Shown here: positions 34,816-46,300 of the stretch, in pieces
How positions within the stretch are numbered: the stretch's first letter is position 1
How the letters are laid out: the number at the start of each line of letters is the position of its first letter
Assembly (NCBI RefSeq): GCF_947507565.1
Contig: NC_089180.1
Location: 3,472,001-3,536,000, forward strand
Length of the DNA stretch: 64,000 nucleotides
DNA from: Oscarella lobularis
Lineage: Eukaryota; Porifera; Homoscleromorpha; Homosclerophorida; Oscarellidae
Direction: 5' to 3'
Made by a program: the position numbers and the translations under genes
Notes under the pieces: model-generated
Seen by the model: the letters and a program-made list of their open reading frames with translations, nothing else
What the model was told of the DNA's origin: nothing
Database searches by the model: none

Positions 34816-35135
34816 TTTTTGCGATACTGCGCATCGCGAAGAAGAAGGAGACGAAGATCGAAGAAGAAGTAGACGAAAATAGAAGAAGAAGACGAAGACG
34901 ATGACGCCAAAATAGGCGAAAACGAGAAGAGGGCAAAGAAAGAAGACGAAGAAAGAAGAAAGAAGACGCCAAAAAAGGCGAAACAAAGAAGACGACAAAG
35001 AAGGAGACGAAGAGGAGCCGACGAAGATGGCGACGAAGAGAAGACGACGAAGATGGCGACGAAAACGACGAAGACGGTGACGAAGACGACGAAGACGGAG
35101 ACGAAGACGACGGAGAAGGTAACGAAGAAGAAAGA
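34816..35135. repeat. GACGAAGAAGAC-type low-complexity tract
   Basis: GAAGACGAAGAC and GGCGACGAAGA units repeat. The Ser- and Arg-rich minus-strand frames across it are products of the repeat. Confidence 0.75.
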
Positions 35136-35414
35136 ACAAAGAAAACAGGCAATACCCTCAAAAGGGGCCCGCCTTGTGGCATAAGAATTGCCCAAAAAAC
35201 CTCTTTTCAACTAGAAAAAAGATGAAAATCATCGAATAACAACAACCTACGTTCAAACAGAACGTAGAACGGCTAAAAAGCGAATAATCCTCTGAAAAAG
35301 ATCACGTTCCCCAAAAGGGGCCTTATGACAAAAAATGTCAAACTTGCCTCCTGACTAAAGAAGAACCCTTGGAAAGCATAGAAATACAAGAAGAACGTTA
35401 AAAACAATGAAAAA

Positions 35415-37025
35415 TTGTCGAATAATAAAAATTATGACGTCGAAAAAGCCAACTCCAACAATCCGGACAAAAGGACGAATGAAGATGAAGATGGAGCAAA
35501 GGGACGTACCACTAAAGACAACGAAAAGAAGGAAGAATGCAAGGAAGAGGAAGAAGAAGTCGACTCAAATACACCACCTACAGACAAAAATACAGCGGAA
35601 GAGAAAATCATGGCACTTCAAATTGAAGTGGCAATGCTGAGGAAAGAGGCAGCCCGCAAAGAGGAAGCTAAGCAGCAAAAGAAAAAGAAACGCATGGAAA
35701 AGAAGAAGAAGAAGATATCTCAGGAAAAGGCAAAGATGGAAGAAGAAGAAGAAGAAGAAGAAGAAGAAGAAGAAGAAGAAGAAGAAGAAGAAGAAGAAGA
35801 AGAAGAAGAAGAAGAAGAAGAAGAAGAAGAAGAAGAAGAAGAAGAAGAAGAAGAAGAAGAAGAAGAAGAAGAAGAAGAAGAAGAAGAAGAAGAAGAAGAA
35901 GAAGAAGAAGAAGAAGAAGAAGAAGAAGAAGAAGAAGAAGAAGAAGAAGAAGAAGAAGAAGAAGAAGAAGAAGAAGAAGAAGAAGAAGAAGAAGAAGAAG
36001 AAGAAGAAGAAGAAGAAGAAGAAGAAGAAGAAGAAGAAGAAGAAGAAGAAGAAGAAGAAGAAGAAGAAGAAGAAGAAGAAGAAGAAGAAGAAGAAGAAGA
36101 AGAAGAAGAAGAAGAAGAAGAACCAAAGAACGAGAAGGACAAGTCAGAAATTGGAGACATTGGGGCAAGGACACTGGCGATAGCACAGTCAGACTGTCTC
36201 CTAAAACAATACAGGACAATCTCGAACCACTGGACAATGGCTCAAAAAGGCGTAGAGAGATTCTCCTTGTACAAAGACAGGAGAGTCATGCCAGTAGGCC
36301 TGCGCTGGAAAGTGGGAGTACAACTCCCCTGCCCCTCCGATAACACAGCAAAAAAAATTGAATCTCTAATGTTGGAATCAGAAGAAAAATTGATCAAGCT
36401 GTGCTCAGCTCACTGCCACAAAGAGGCTAGCACACTCTCGACTCAACTTGGACAAATACGCTCAGCAATGGAGACGCTACAAGACCCCTTGGGAAAGGAA
36501 CTATGGGAAAAGAAAAAGGAAGACATGGAAAAAGTCCAAAAGAAATCAGCGGAAACAATTGCCGCCGAACGGAAGAACACGGAGCAAAGATGCACCCAAT
36601 TGGCGAGCACAACAATGACACGAAGAGCTATCGTCACTGCCACCGCCCATGTCCAAACACAGACGACTCTAGTAACGGCATCAGAATCTGGAATGGACGA
36701 CGCCAAGGTAGTGAATGCCAACGTTTCAGCTGAGTCTCCAAAAAAGACTCAACAATCCAAAGGTACTGGTCCCGAGGAGGAGAGTTCTACTGAACTCCCA
36801 CCCTATTTATCTTCCTTTTTTCTCAGGACGCGGCCAACAATCGAAAAACGCGTCGACTATGACGTCGAGATCCGAACGAGACAAGGAACGCTGCAACGAC
36901 GACGACGACGAGACGACACTCTCCCTCCCCTCGGAGATACCTGGAAAGAAGGAGACCCGAATCGCGGTCCTATTCCCGAAGGAGAGGCGGCGACGAATAC
37001 GTCACCCAAGGACGGATACATGTAA
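35415..37025 (+). CDS. Coiled-coil protein with 128 consecutive glutamates
   Basis: A 536-codon frame from ATG 35415 to TAA 37023-37025. The first 108 residues are charged ([19 protein letters not shown]), followed by 128 Glu encoded by pure GAA, then a non-repetitive part: [34 protein letters not shown] and a coiled stretch. The C-terminus is rich in Thr, Arg and acidic residues ([14 protein letters not shown]). The non-repeat part looks like a real protein without stops, perhaps an ORF1-like protein of a mobile element. I do not recognise a named domain. The last bases (36995-37025) touch the Harbinger fragment on the other strand. Confidence 0.5.
   Translation: MSNNKNYDVEKANSNNPDKRTNEDEDGAKGRTTKDNEKKEECKEEEEEVDSNTPPTDKNTAEEKIMALQIEVAMLRKEAARKEEAKQQKKKKRMEKKKKKISQEKAKMEEEEEEEEEEEEEEEEEEEEEEEEEEEEEEEEEEEEEEEEEEEEEEEEEEEEEEEEEEEEEEEEEEEEEEEEEEEEEEEEEEEEEEEEEEEEEEEEEEEEEEEEEEEEEEEEEEEEEEEEEEEEEEEEPKNEKDKSEIGDIGARTLAIAQSDCLLKQYRTISNHWTMAQKGVERFSLYKDRRVMPVGLRWKVGVQLPCPSDNTAKKIESLMLESEEKLIKLCSAHCHKEASTLSTQLGQIRSAMETLQDPLGKELWEKKKEDMEKVQKKSAETIAAERKNTEQRCTQLASTTMTRRAIVTATAHVQTQTTLVTASESGMDDAKVVNANVSAESPKKTQQSKGTGPEEESSTELPPYLSSFFLRTRPTIEKRVDYDVEIRTRQGTLQRRRRRDDTLPPLGDTWKEGDPNRGPIPEGEAATNTSPKDGYM
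35739..36122 (+). repeat. Pure (GAA)128 tract
   Basis: 384 bp of uninterrupted GAA. It encodes poly-Glu on the plus strand; poly-Leu and poly-Ser frames on the minus strand are artefacts. Confidence 0.95.
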
Positions 37026-37308
37026 TTCTTTCAACATGTTCCCTCACATTGGCAATGTTTCGTGTTTGTTCGACTTCAATTCCATTCAGCTGTTTTTTGC
37101 TTCGGGTGAAGGGCGGGAATTTTATTTGTGCGCAGTCAATGCCGACTGAGTCTTGAATATCAAAAACCAGATCGGCCAAAATCATGTCGCCTGAAAAAAG
37201 GTTAATAAGAAGGCCACTGTCCTCAGTAAATTATTTGTCGCTGACTCTACCGCCCCAGCCTTCCGAAAAAAAGCTCACAGATCCTTGTGGAGTAATTGCT
37301 GTAAGGTA

Positions 37309-39150
37309 CAGTCGAAGCCGGTTAATGTCAACCCTTAAATTTCTCGTAGCGTGTTGACAATAAGCGAATGTTGACATTAAGCAAAAGGTACCACTAGATG
37401 GCTAATTTGTACTTGCTAGCAAGAAAACTACGTCAACATGCTTCAAAATACTCAGTCACGGTTTTTTGAACACGAGTTTCGCGGAATTCCCTGTCTAAGG
37501 TCCTTTCAACTACACCAAGGGATTTCAGGACTGCTCGATCAAGGGCTTTCTTCTGCGCATACTGCCTGACAACAGAGAGAGCTTTCAGAACTGCAGGTAA
37601 TGGCATAGGGACATCGTCTTCCACTTCTTCCTCTTCAGAGCTGCTTTCATCCAACCGACTTCTTTTCTCTCTGGCAATCTGAACAAGCTCTTCGTCGTTT
37701 CGTTCTCCATACGTGGCAGCTTGTTCATCTAGTTCCACGGCTTCAAGTAACTCTTCCTGAGTCATGCCTGGAGGGATTTCTACGTCATGGAGTGCATCAA
37801 AGTCGTTTTCTAACATGCCCTCGTCTGTTGAGCACATGTCCTCGTCTGTTGAGCAAAAACCGGCGTGTTTGAAGCAGTGAGCTATTGTTGCACAAGACAC
37901 TTTGTCCCAAGCGTCAGCAATGAAATTAACTGCATCGAGTAATGTTATGGTTTTCACTAAATCTTCTGCCATTTTTTCTTCATTCAAGTCCAATTCGGTT
38001 ATGATTCGGCAATTCAGCATTGAGCGATAGTGCCCTTTGAGATTTTTTATAATCCCTTGATCAAGCGGTTGGATCAACGCCGTCGTTTTTGGAGGAAGGA
38101 ATTCGTAAACAATGTTTGAAAGTTCGACCTTCGGATGAGCAGTGCAGTTGTCTACAAGAAGAATAATGCGACGGTTCTCGATTCTTAGCGTCCTGTTCAA
38201 TCGTTGAAGCCACTCCAAGAAAATGTCAGATGTCATCCACGCATTTTTTGAGTTTTTGTAAAGTAAGGGCAGCTTCGACAGATCTTTTGGAAAGCAGCGT
38301 GGATGTTTTGCTTTCCCAATCATCATCAAGGGAAGCTTGTGTGAGCCATCCATGTTACAGCAAGCAAGGATCGTGCATCTTTCCTTGGGAACTTTGCCGC
38401 CAGACAACTTAGTTTTCGCCGATGTGTGACTTCTGTCGGGCAAACCACGAAAGTACAGACCCGTCTCGTCTGCATTGTAGATTTCTGCCGGAGAGAAGGA
38501 AGACAAAATTTCAGGCAGTCGTTCTTTCAACCAACCTTCAGCAGCGCTATGATCAGCTGATCTCTTTTCGCCATGCTCTTTTCGGCAGACAATGTTGTAA
38601 CGCTTTTTCCACCGAGACAGCCACCCGTCTGAAGGTTCGAAAGCCTTCGCCTTCTCTTTCAGAATTGGACCTGTCACTTTTGCCCCTTGGTGAACCTTCT
38701 GGTCAAGCCACATCGCAAGTGCCTCCTGAACTTCGGGCTCTTTTCCGTCTCGCTGCCTTTTTTCTTCAGCGTTTCCGCAGCGATCTCCACTGTATCGTTC
38801 GAGATATGCAGCTTTTCTCTTCATAATCTTTGAAACGGCAGACTTGCTGACGCCGTACTCGTTAGCTACCAAAATCTGAGTCGACCCGGCCTTCTCACAT
38901 TCTCGGATTATGGCTACTTTGTCTCGCAGTGGTAGATCGCGACGCTTTGACATCGTGGCTCGTTGCAAGGGAATAGCTCGCGCTAATCGGCCAAGAATCT
39001 GACACCCCGAGATGGTCTAGAGTTTCCAATATCCGGCAGGATGTTTACATAAAACGGAACAAAATACACAGCATGAGACTGTTTTAGGAAAACTGGTGAC
39101 TCTATCCGAAAGTTTCCATTAACCGGGTTTCTTTTAACCGGCTTCGACTG
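37309..39150 (-). mobile_element. Complete pogo/Tigger-type transposon
   Basis: The element is 1842 bp. It begins CAGTCGAAGCCGGTTAA at 37309 and ends with the exact reverse complement at 39150 (17 bp shared before divergence). TA flanks both ends (37307-37308 and 39151-39152), the target duplication expected of pogo/Tc1 elements. It holds one uninterrupted transposase gene. Ends, target site and open gene together suggest a recent insertion, perhaps a still mobile one. Confidence 0.9.
37433..38952 (-). CDS. Pogo/Tigger-type transposase, intact
   Basis: ATG 38952 opens 506 codons without a stop (MSKRRDLPLRDKVAII). Residues 5-55 form a CENP-B-type HTH (ANEYGVSKSAVSKIM), residues 65-130 a Tc5-type HTH (VTGPILKEKA...DGWLSRWKKRY). 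The DDE_1 core has YNADETGLYF (D162), ILLVDNCTAHP (D268) and IQPLDQGIIKN (D298), the DD29D-like triad of the pogo group. The enzyme would bind the ends and cut and paste the element at TA. A long acidic C-terminal half (SSSEEEEVEDD) follows the core, ending VTEYFEAC. An upstream in-frame TTG was not chosen because the ATG directly precedes the HTH. Confidence 0.9.
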
Positions 39151-39420
39151 TACTTGACCGTGCTGCGATGTTAGTAAGAACTGAAAGTTTGGGCTTTTGC
39201 AAGAAGTTTACCCGGCCGCTCAATAATCACCTCCAAGCAGTCGATGATTGCAGCAACGCATGCTCGACAGTGTTTCACAAAGTCTAAGTCATAGTTCCGC
39301 GTAAAACGTAGCGCTCAGGCCGGACTATGAGATAGCTAAGATAACGATACAGAAGATGCACAAGACGGCCACAGGGTAGAACAAATGTCAACAGTAGTAG
39401 AGACACGTGCATCTCACGTC

Positions 39421-41504
39421 CGAGCGCAAAAAAGTCCCGGCTAATTTTAACATTTTCTGAACAGGTTTTTACCAGTGGTTTAGTCTATGTAAAGTACTAA
39501 AAAATTACCAATTACTAAACAAACAAGATTAAGATGCGGCCCCCTTAATGGGAACACGGGCCAAGCATACGAGTTTTGCACGGGTGTCCTGGCTTTCTCG
39601 CGCATGGATTGAATGGATTGTTGTTTTCTTCGTAACAACTCTCCCAACGGAGTTTTTAAACCCCAACATGTCTTCTTCTACTCCCGGCTCGTCGATAGAG
39701 GAGCGCAGGCAACCGAAGCGTGCCTCACTGAGCCGCGCTTCCGATTTCATTATCAAAGTCAACAGAATGCACAAATCTTGGTGCCTTTTTGGGGGACGGA
39801 TTGTTCATTTCTTGCATCTCATCACAAAAAGACAATCAAATTGCGTTCGATTCCTGGCACTACGCCTTGCTATCTGAAGCAAGATTTGGCGTAGAGCGGA
39901 ATTGACGGCTGGCGCTAAAAAGAAGCGATTGTTCTTGGCTGCCAAGCTGATACCGCGGATTGTAGATAAGATGTACATGTATTTGAAACGAACGCACGTT
40001 AGTAGTTTCACTCTATGTCAAACGCGCAATCGCACCAAATGTTTTGTACCTGAAATGTCTGAGGCGGAAGGTGTACAAACTTCGCGTTGCATTGGTGTGG
40101 TGCGCAGAAAGATCTACACGAGGAAATCATTGTTAAAAGTTGTCTAGTTCTTCTTGAAGTTTATGGCAGGAACTTGTATGAAACCCGTAAACTCTTATTA
40201 CTGAAACCCCGAACGGTAAACGACAGTTCATCCTACCGTTTTGTTTCATCTTTTTCCTCCAACTTAACCGCTGTGATAAATAAACTTACGTGAGCTGCTT
40301 ACTCGTCTTATAGTGCATCTATTTTTACTTTAGGCCCCTTTTGGAGCTCCATTTTTTACCAAGTATGAGTCCAACTTAATTGATTAGAATAAAATGTTTT
40401 TAGTCAACACAGTCAAGCACCAGCTTTCAATAAATCGCTTAACTGGTTGCATCACTGCAACAGCACGAATGCCTTTTTCACCCAAAAAGTACCTTCACTT
40501 CAATAAACAGCGGCATCTAGTTTTCATTATTATCTTTCATGAGCTATAAACTCTTTTGGTACTAAAATGAATCAACAAATTTGCATCTTGAAGATTTCAC
40601 TTATGTTTCTCCTGTATTTTGGCAGCCCAACTGCATGACAGCGTATCTATCTTGAATTTTCTTTAAACTCTGACGTTTCAAAGTCCAATTCAAGAAGAAC
40701 TGTTCCTATCGTTCGTCGTGGCAGCTCGTTGACATAAACACATGGACCGTGTGAAAGGCAAACTCTGTTCTTTAAAAGCCGTCTTGGGACGCCGTTTCTG
40801 AAGATACGCCGAATGTTAGGAGGCGGAATAGGATGACGCTGCTCCTGGATTGCGTTCGGACAATGTTAAAATTTAGAGCGTAGTCGCGTTGCCTGATTTC
40901 TATCAATTACATTATTATAAAGGAATCGACCTTTGTCGGCTTCTGAATCTGATAGGAGTAAGCAAAAGGCGTTGAAGATGCCAGAAGGACGTCGCCACAA
41001 TGCCATGAAAAGTTCTCTCGCGACGTTCTCCGGTAAAGACTTAGAGCGGATAATTAAGATCTAACCACATTATTTGTATTGGCTTAATTAATTTAAGAAA
41101 CTTTTCTTCGGCAAAGAGATCGAGAAACCTTTTGGAGTCGTTAGAACGTCAGCAAGATACTCCGCCGCTGCGCTTAAACTTGTTGCAGTACTGCTCTACA
41201 ACTCGGCCCAGGCGACGACTATTTTTGATATCAATGGTGAACTCCAAAAAATACACTAAAAAATCTGCGAATAATTCTGCTAATTAACTATCTAAAATCA
41301 TCATATTCAAAAATTACATTTCCTTTCTCCCGTGGAATGTCTTCGTGTGTATTCAGTTTTGCTTTGAGCTTCGCTTATGAGTAGTCCTACTTGTACAGTT
41401 TTAATTTTGAAGACAAAAATTCTACAACTAAAGTATTCCACCTGCTTTGACGCCAACTAGTCCTTCCACATATAATTGTTACATTTGAAATGTTTCTAGT
41501 TTCT
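39421..41504. other. Stretch without a recognised gene
   Basis: A plus-strand frame at 39548-39877 (contains MSSSTPGSSIEERRQPKRAS from about 39668) and a minus-strand open piece near 40860-40680 (PPPNIRRIFRNGVPRRLL, PCVYVNELPRRTIGTVLL) look protein-like but match nothing I know. The rest is AT-rich. They may be decayed exons. Confidence 0.3.
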
Positions 41505-41508
41505 TCTT

Positions 41509-42265
41509 GTGAAAGCAGTAGTGCGACGACCAAGCGCGAACCTATCGGAGCTGGCCGATGAACTGGAGAACGTGACGGGGCGTGTTGTTTTGGTTCCAAC
41601 CCTGTGTCGGGTGCTAAAGAGACTGAATTTTTTGCGAAAAATCATTCGACATATTCCAACCCAGAAAAGTGAAGAAGCCAGGCAGCGTTACATTGCATCT
41701 ACAGTGCACTGCCCAAATTACTCGCCCGACATGTTCGTTCTTGACGAGTCTGGGTTCGATAGACGCAACGTCATCCGTCGATATGGGTACGCAGTATTGG
41801 GAAAGCGTCCTATTGATCAAACGTTTTTTGCAAGAGGAAAACGAATTAATGTCATGTCAGCAATATCTTTAAATGGAGACCTAGATGCCTGCCTTTATGA
41901 GAAAAATGTCAACGGACCCTGCTTTCTAGATTTTTTGTGTAAGTATATTCTGCCTCAGTTGTTGCCATTCGACGGCTGCAATCCTTAAAGCATTGTTGTT
42001 ATGGACAACGCGGCTCCCCCACCATGTTCGTGGAGTTGCAGACCTTCTCCGTGGAGTGGGGGTTCTTGTCAAATTTCTTCCCCATTACAGCCCTGATCTA
42101 AATCCAATAGAAGAAGTTTTTTCAAAAGTTAAATACCACATAAAAGCTAATGTGGAAGGGCATGTGGAAGGCAATGATACTACCCGAGAAATGATTGTGA
42201 ATGCGTTTGCTGCAGTTACACTAGGGGACTGCATCAGTTACATGGAACATTCTGGATATGTGTAG
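41509..42265 (+). pseudogene. Tc1-like transposase, two lesions
   Basis: The frame begins in the second HTH (SELADELENVTGRVVLVPT), then DMFVLDESGFDRR with the first catalytic Asp. TAA at 41986-41988 follows, then VVMDNA with the second Asp, a frameshift near 42015, and FLPHYSPDLNPIEEVFSKVK with the Glu, ending at 42263-42265. All three acidic residues remain but the gene has a stop and a shift, and the first HTH exon is not found. It may start after an acceptor near 41507. Confidence 0.75.
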
Positions 42266-42424
42266 TTTAATGCATACGATTTCTGTTTAATTTCAGAATC
42301 AACCTCATTAGTAAACCTCTAACACAAAGCATAGAATCATTCTGTTTTATGTGTAACGCATGCCAAAAGCATAAGAGATTAAAATCAGTCATAAAGTCCA
42401 TAAAGTTCTGAAAATGAACGTAAC

Positions 42425-43375
42425 TCACGTCAACCTTTCTAGCTCCTTCAGAATCTGCTGCTTTTGCTGAGCTAATTCAGTAGCTGTCAGCGCTCCCATC
42501 TCAAAAAGACTATGTACTTCTCGTAATTGCTGCAGATAGGTACCTCGCAAACCAGCCTTCTTTGTTGGGGTAACACCAGCAGGTTCTTTTGGGCTTCTCT
42601 GGATAGCGTTTTGCACAACGTTTGAAGAAGGATTTCCTTGAGTGCTAGTGATGGCAGAAGAGATCAGATGGGTCACCGCGCCTTCCAAAGAAAACTTCTT
42701 TGAGGAGCGATGGCCATTATTGCCTGTAAACAAGGGGACGTTTGGAGGAACGTCCATGTCGTCGTGTGTTCCCACATCAAGCATCTCGGCCCAAAGGCGA
42801 TACTGGAGAGAAGTGTACTGTTGCCCGTGGATCTTTCTCAAGTCAGATATGGTAGTGTCAATAGCGGCTTCCTTGTTCCCACCGTCTGATTCAACAACAC
42901 GACGACGTTTCGAGCTGCTCTGTTTAGGCTGCAACATTTCGTCATGACGGTCTTCTTCGTCGTCACTGAAATGGCTCTTTTTCCTAGCGCAGTCGCACCA
43001 AAGTATCGTGTCGTTTCCTTTTCTAATCCGTTCGACAAGCTGATCGACGTCTTTGTCGCTACGAAGCCACATTTTTGTCGATCCATCGAAGTATCCTATG
43101 TCTCTGACTTTTCCGCCGATTAGCTCGCTCTCAAACTCATCTTCAACAGCCCTCCTGAGATCTTTGGCGGATTTAATGCAGTTGGGTTTGAGGCTATGAA
43201 ACGGAAACGTTTTTCCTTTACGCCTAGCGTCGCTATCAAATATTCGGAGCTTCAGCTCGAACGATTTCGGTTCCGGAACGAGATGAGGGACTCGCACAAA
43301 CATTTGCGTTCCTCTTGGCGTCGCCGCGTTTGTCGCTGCTGCTGGGAGTAACACGAACTGCTGCTTCGACGTCAT
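42425..43375 (-). CDS. Uncharacterised TE-neighbour protein with PB1-like N-terminus and SHOCT-like end
   Basis: Single frame of 316 residues from ATG 43375, no stops. Residues 40-125 (KLRIFDSDARRKGKTFPFHS ... IRKGNDTILWCD) look like a ubiquitin-fold or PB1-like domain: short strands with basic and acidic residues. A Lys/Arg-rich stretch (SSSKRRRVVES) follows, probably a nuclear signal. The last 40 residues (LRGTYLQQLREVHSLFEMGA and LTATELAQQKQQILKELERL) form a helical hairpin like SHOCT. I do not recognise the complete protein. It follows P-like transposase remains on the same strand, so it may be a transposon passenger. Open length suggests recent arrival or selection. Confidence 0.55.
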   Translation of the reverse strand: MTSKQQFVLLPAAATNAATPRGTQMFVRVPHLVPEPKSFELKLRIFDSDARRKGKTFPFHSLKPNCIKSAKDLRRAVEDEFESELIGGKVRDIGYFDGSTKMWLRSDKDVDQLVERIRKGNDTILWCDCARKKSHFSDDEEDRHDEMLQPKQSSSKRRRVVESDGGNKEAAIDTTISDLRKIHGQQYTSLQYRLWAEMLDVGTHDDMDVPPNVPLFTGNNGHRSSKKFSLEGAVTHLISSAITSTQGNPSSNVVQNAIQRSPKEPAGVTPTKKAGLRGTYLQQLREVHSLFEMGALTATELAQQKQQILKELERLT

Positions 43376-46300
43376 TACTGCGTTTACTGTAGTCTACGTA
43401 TACGGGACTGACGAAGAAGCCATCCACTTCCGGCCTTATTGCATGCGACAACCAACTTGAAATCAACTGTAAGCAAATGATCGTGGCATTGTGGTAAAAC
43501 TGACGCACTGACGGATTGCTGTTTGCTCCTCCCTGGGACCGCTGCTTTCCACAGTAAGTAAGCCTCCAGGGGATCTTGGCAAAATTTTTCACTGTGTATG
43601 AATTTTTCTCCAGGTATCTGAAGAAGCGACGATGAAAGTTCTACAAACGACAGCACTAAAAAATACGATGTGCTGCACATTCCTGTGCACAAAGTAAATT
43701 CAATGATATACTAACCTGTCATCCGTAGCCCTTCGAGCGTTTCTTTTGATAGCATCATCTTCTCTTTTTCAGCAGATGCAAACCTAGCCTCGCAAGCCAG
43801 GCCCTTCTCCTCTGATCCCGGATAAACCCGGGGAGGAGAAGGGCATGGACATGTGACCCTCAGTACGCGTGCGCGAGTGTTGATGAGTAGTAATCCCTTC
43901 AAAAGAATGGCGGGCTGTTCCCAAGACGACGAATCCACTCGCGAAGCAGCAAATCGCGTTTTGAGGGGCGTTTTTGGTCACGACTCGTTTCGTTTTGGCC
44001 AATTGGAGGCGATAACTGCGGTTATGAAAGGCCACGACGTCGTCGTGCGCTTGACGACGAGAGCAGGGAAATCGCTTTACTATCAGATTCCTTCGCAGCT
44101 TCGTTCTGGATCGATATCACTAATAATCAGCACACTGAGTGCTCTAATGAAAGAGCAGGTGAACCGAAAATAATCACTAACGCCTTGCAAGTCAAATTTT
44201 TTTTAGGTCAGTAAACTCACTGATCTGGGGCTAGCTGCAGCAAAATATGTGTGCGTGCAAGAATTAAAAGACGCTTCCATTGTTCAATACAGTCTGCAGC
44301 ACTAGTAAAAGCGGCTATATTTAACACGATTTCTTGTCTTTAGCGTTCCTCTCTCCGGAATGCGCCATTAGCAAAATATTTTGTAAAATAATGAGGACGT
44401 CGAAGTTATGGGAGTAAGTACTTTTAATTGCAATTGATGAAGCCCACTGTGTCTCGGAATGGTTAGCCTTTACTAGCCAGCAGATAATATCGTTACCTAA
44501 TAATCTGATGAAGGGGTGATCACTTCCGAACTGATTATTCAAGGCTGTCTGTGCTACAAAAGTACACTTTCTGCCCGGTAATGGTTCTTACAGCCACAGC
44601 CACTGGAGAAATAATGAGCACCATTGAGAAGTCTCTCAAGCTGCGAGAACCAACATACATTACCGGGAGACTGAATAGGAAAAATATATTTTATCTTTTT
44701 ATGAAAAAGAAACAAACGGAAGAGGCAAGCCAAGACCATTGCTGTTTGTATCGTATTTCTGATCTCAAAATTAATGAAGGCGTCACTCAGCCCGATATTG
44801 AGTAATATGAAAAGTAGCCGAAATGTGAAGACCATAATATATGTGAAAACGAAGGAAATCGCAACCGTCTTATGGAAAATGATGAAATTATGTGGGCCAT
44901 CAGAGACAAGAAAAAGAGCCAAAGACGACTTTAGAGATGGAGCAGTCAACACAGTAATAGCTACAATAGGATTTGGAATGGTTGGTGTGTCGCTAACTAA
45001 CATAACAAAAAACTTTATTCAATTTTGCTTAGGGCATTGACATCCCCGACGTTAGGAATCCCTGAAAGCATCTCTCAAATATTTCAGGTACAGACGACTC
45101 TTGTATGTACATGACATAAGAGGAACATTTGCAGATGTTCGGCAGAGCCGGTCGAGATGAACATTCCTCAACTTCCGTTCTACTCTACAGCCTGAAAAGT
45201 TTACAGTGTCGAGACGTGGACAAGTCCGTTCGTTTGCTTATACGCGAACCAAAATGCATAAGGAAGAAGTTTCTACATTTGCTCAACTCTACGTACACTG
45301 AAGACGAGCAAGAAGACGACAACTGCTGCAGTCACTGTGACTACACATCCTTCGATCCAAATGGCTTCTTTACATTAGAAAAAAGCCTGATCCGGAAAAG
45401 GACAGCTTTGAAAAAGAAAACTTCAGTTCCTAAGAGAGCAATTACGGTACTAATTAATGTTAATTTCAGCCTTTTTGACAGCATTTATTTTAGCACCACG
45501 AAGGAGATATTGAGTCTGCTCTCTCCAGGTGGAGAAATTACATGATGATTTCGGCAGGCTACGTTTGCCGAGGCGTTAAAGCAATCGCTACAAATAGTCT
45601 CTTGGATGATTTGAAACAACGAATTCCAAGCATAAATTCCGAAGACGACTTGCGAAACGTTCCCTGAGTTCAAGATTAGTATGTTCGCGACCTCTTCAGA
45701 ATGCTTTTGCCCTGGATAGGAGAGCGACACACGATATACCTTTACAAGATAGTACTAATACATGAGGATCCTCCCAATTCGATGTGCCAGAGATTATTTG
45801 TAAAAAACTAAGAAGACAGTCAGGTCACTCACCTTCGTCACCCTTGCTGACGTCGTCATCGTCGTCAAGAGAAAGCTCGCTTCGTTTCGTGAGCAGAAAA
45901 CGTTTGAGCCATCCCTTCTCTTTCTTCCAGGTCAGCCCTGCCAGACGAGTGTCTACAAAAAAAATTTTTAAATTTTCTTCTTTTCTTGAAGACAGCCATT
46001 TCATTCTTTTCGACGATTTCACGAAAAGCTTTGACGTCATTTTCTGCAGTGGGAGTTGTGTGAGTCATACTTCTGCTATTACTTGCAGAGCTGAATCTGC
46101 CTTTAGCGATGCTTTGAGCAAAATAAAAGCGGATCTCGACACAAGAGCGACGTGTTTTTTTGTCAAGTTAGCTCCCGAGTGGCGGACAGAGTTTTTGATG
46201 ACCCTATGTGAGTAAAACAAATAGATAAGTGGAGTTGGCCTAACATACTTAATTGTTGTTTAAATTACAGGTTGTAATGTTCTAGTACTTGATCAATGGC

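Larger units (their letters stand above)
37000..39420 (-). pseudogene. Harbinger-type transposase fragment, split by a pogo element
   Basis: Right part (39153 to about 39280): VAAIIDCLEVIIERPGKLL with the first catalytic Asp, then AQTFSSY, a stop and STVKY. Left part (37308 to about 37000): [22 protein letters not shown], a stop, and [14 protein letters not shown] with the second Asp; then [15 protein letters not shown] with the Glu. The two parts join exactly if the pogo element 37309-39150 and one copy of its TA are removed (codon TAC for Tyr). N-terminal and C-terminal ends are missing, so it was already a fragment or later lost its ends. The order of motifs is that of DDE_Tnp_4 enzymes. 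Confidence 0.75.
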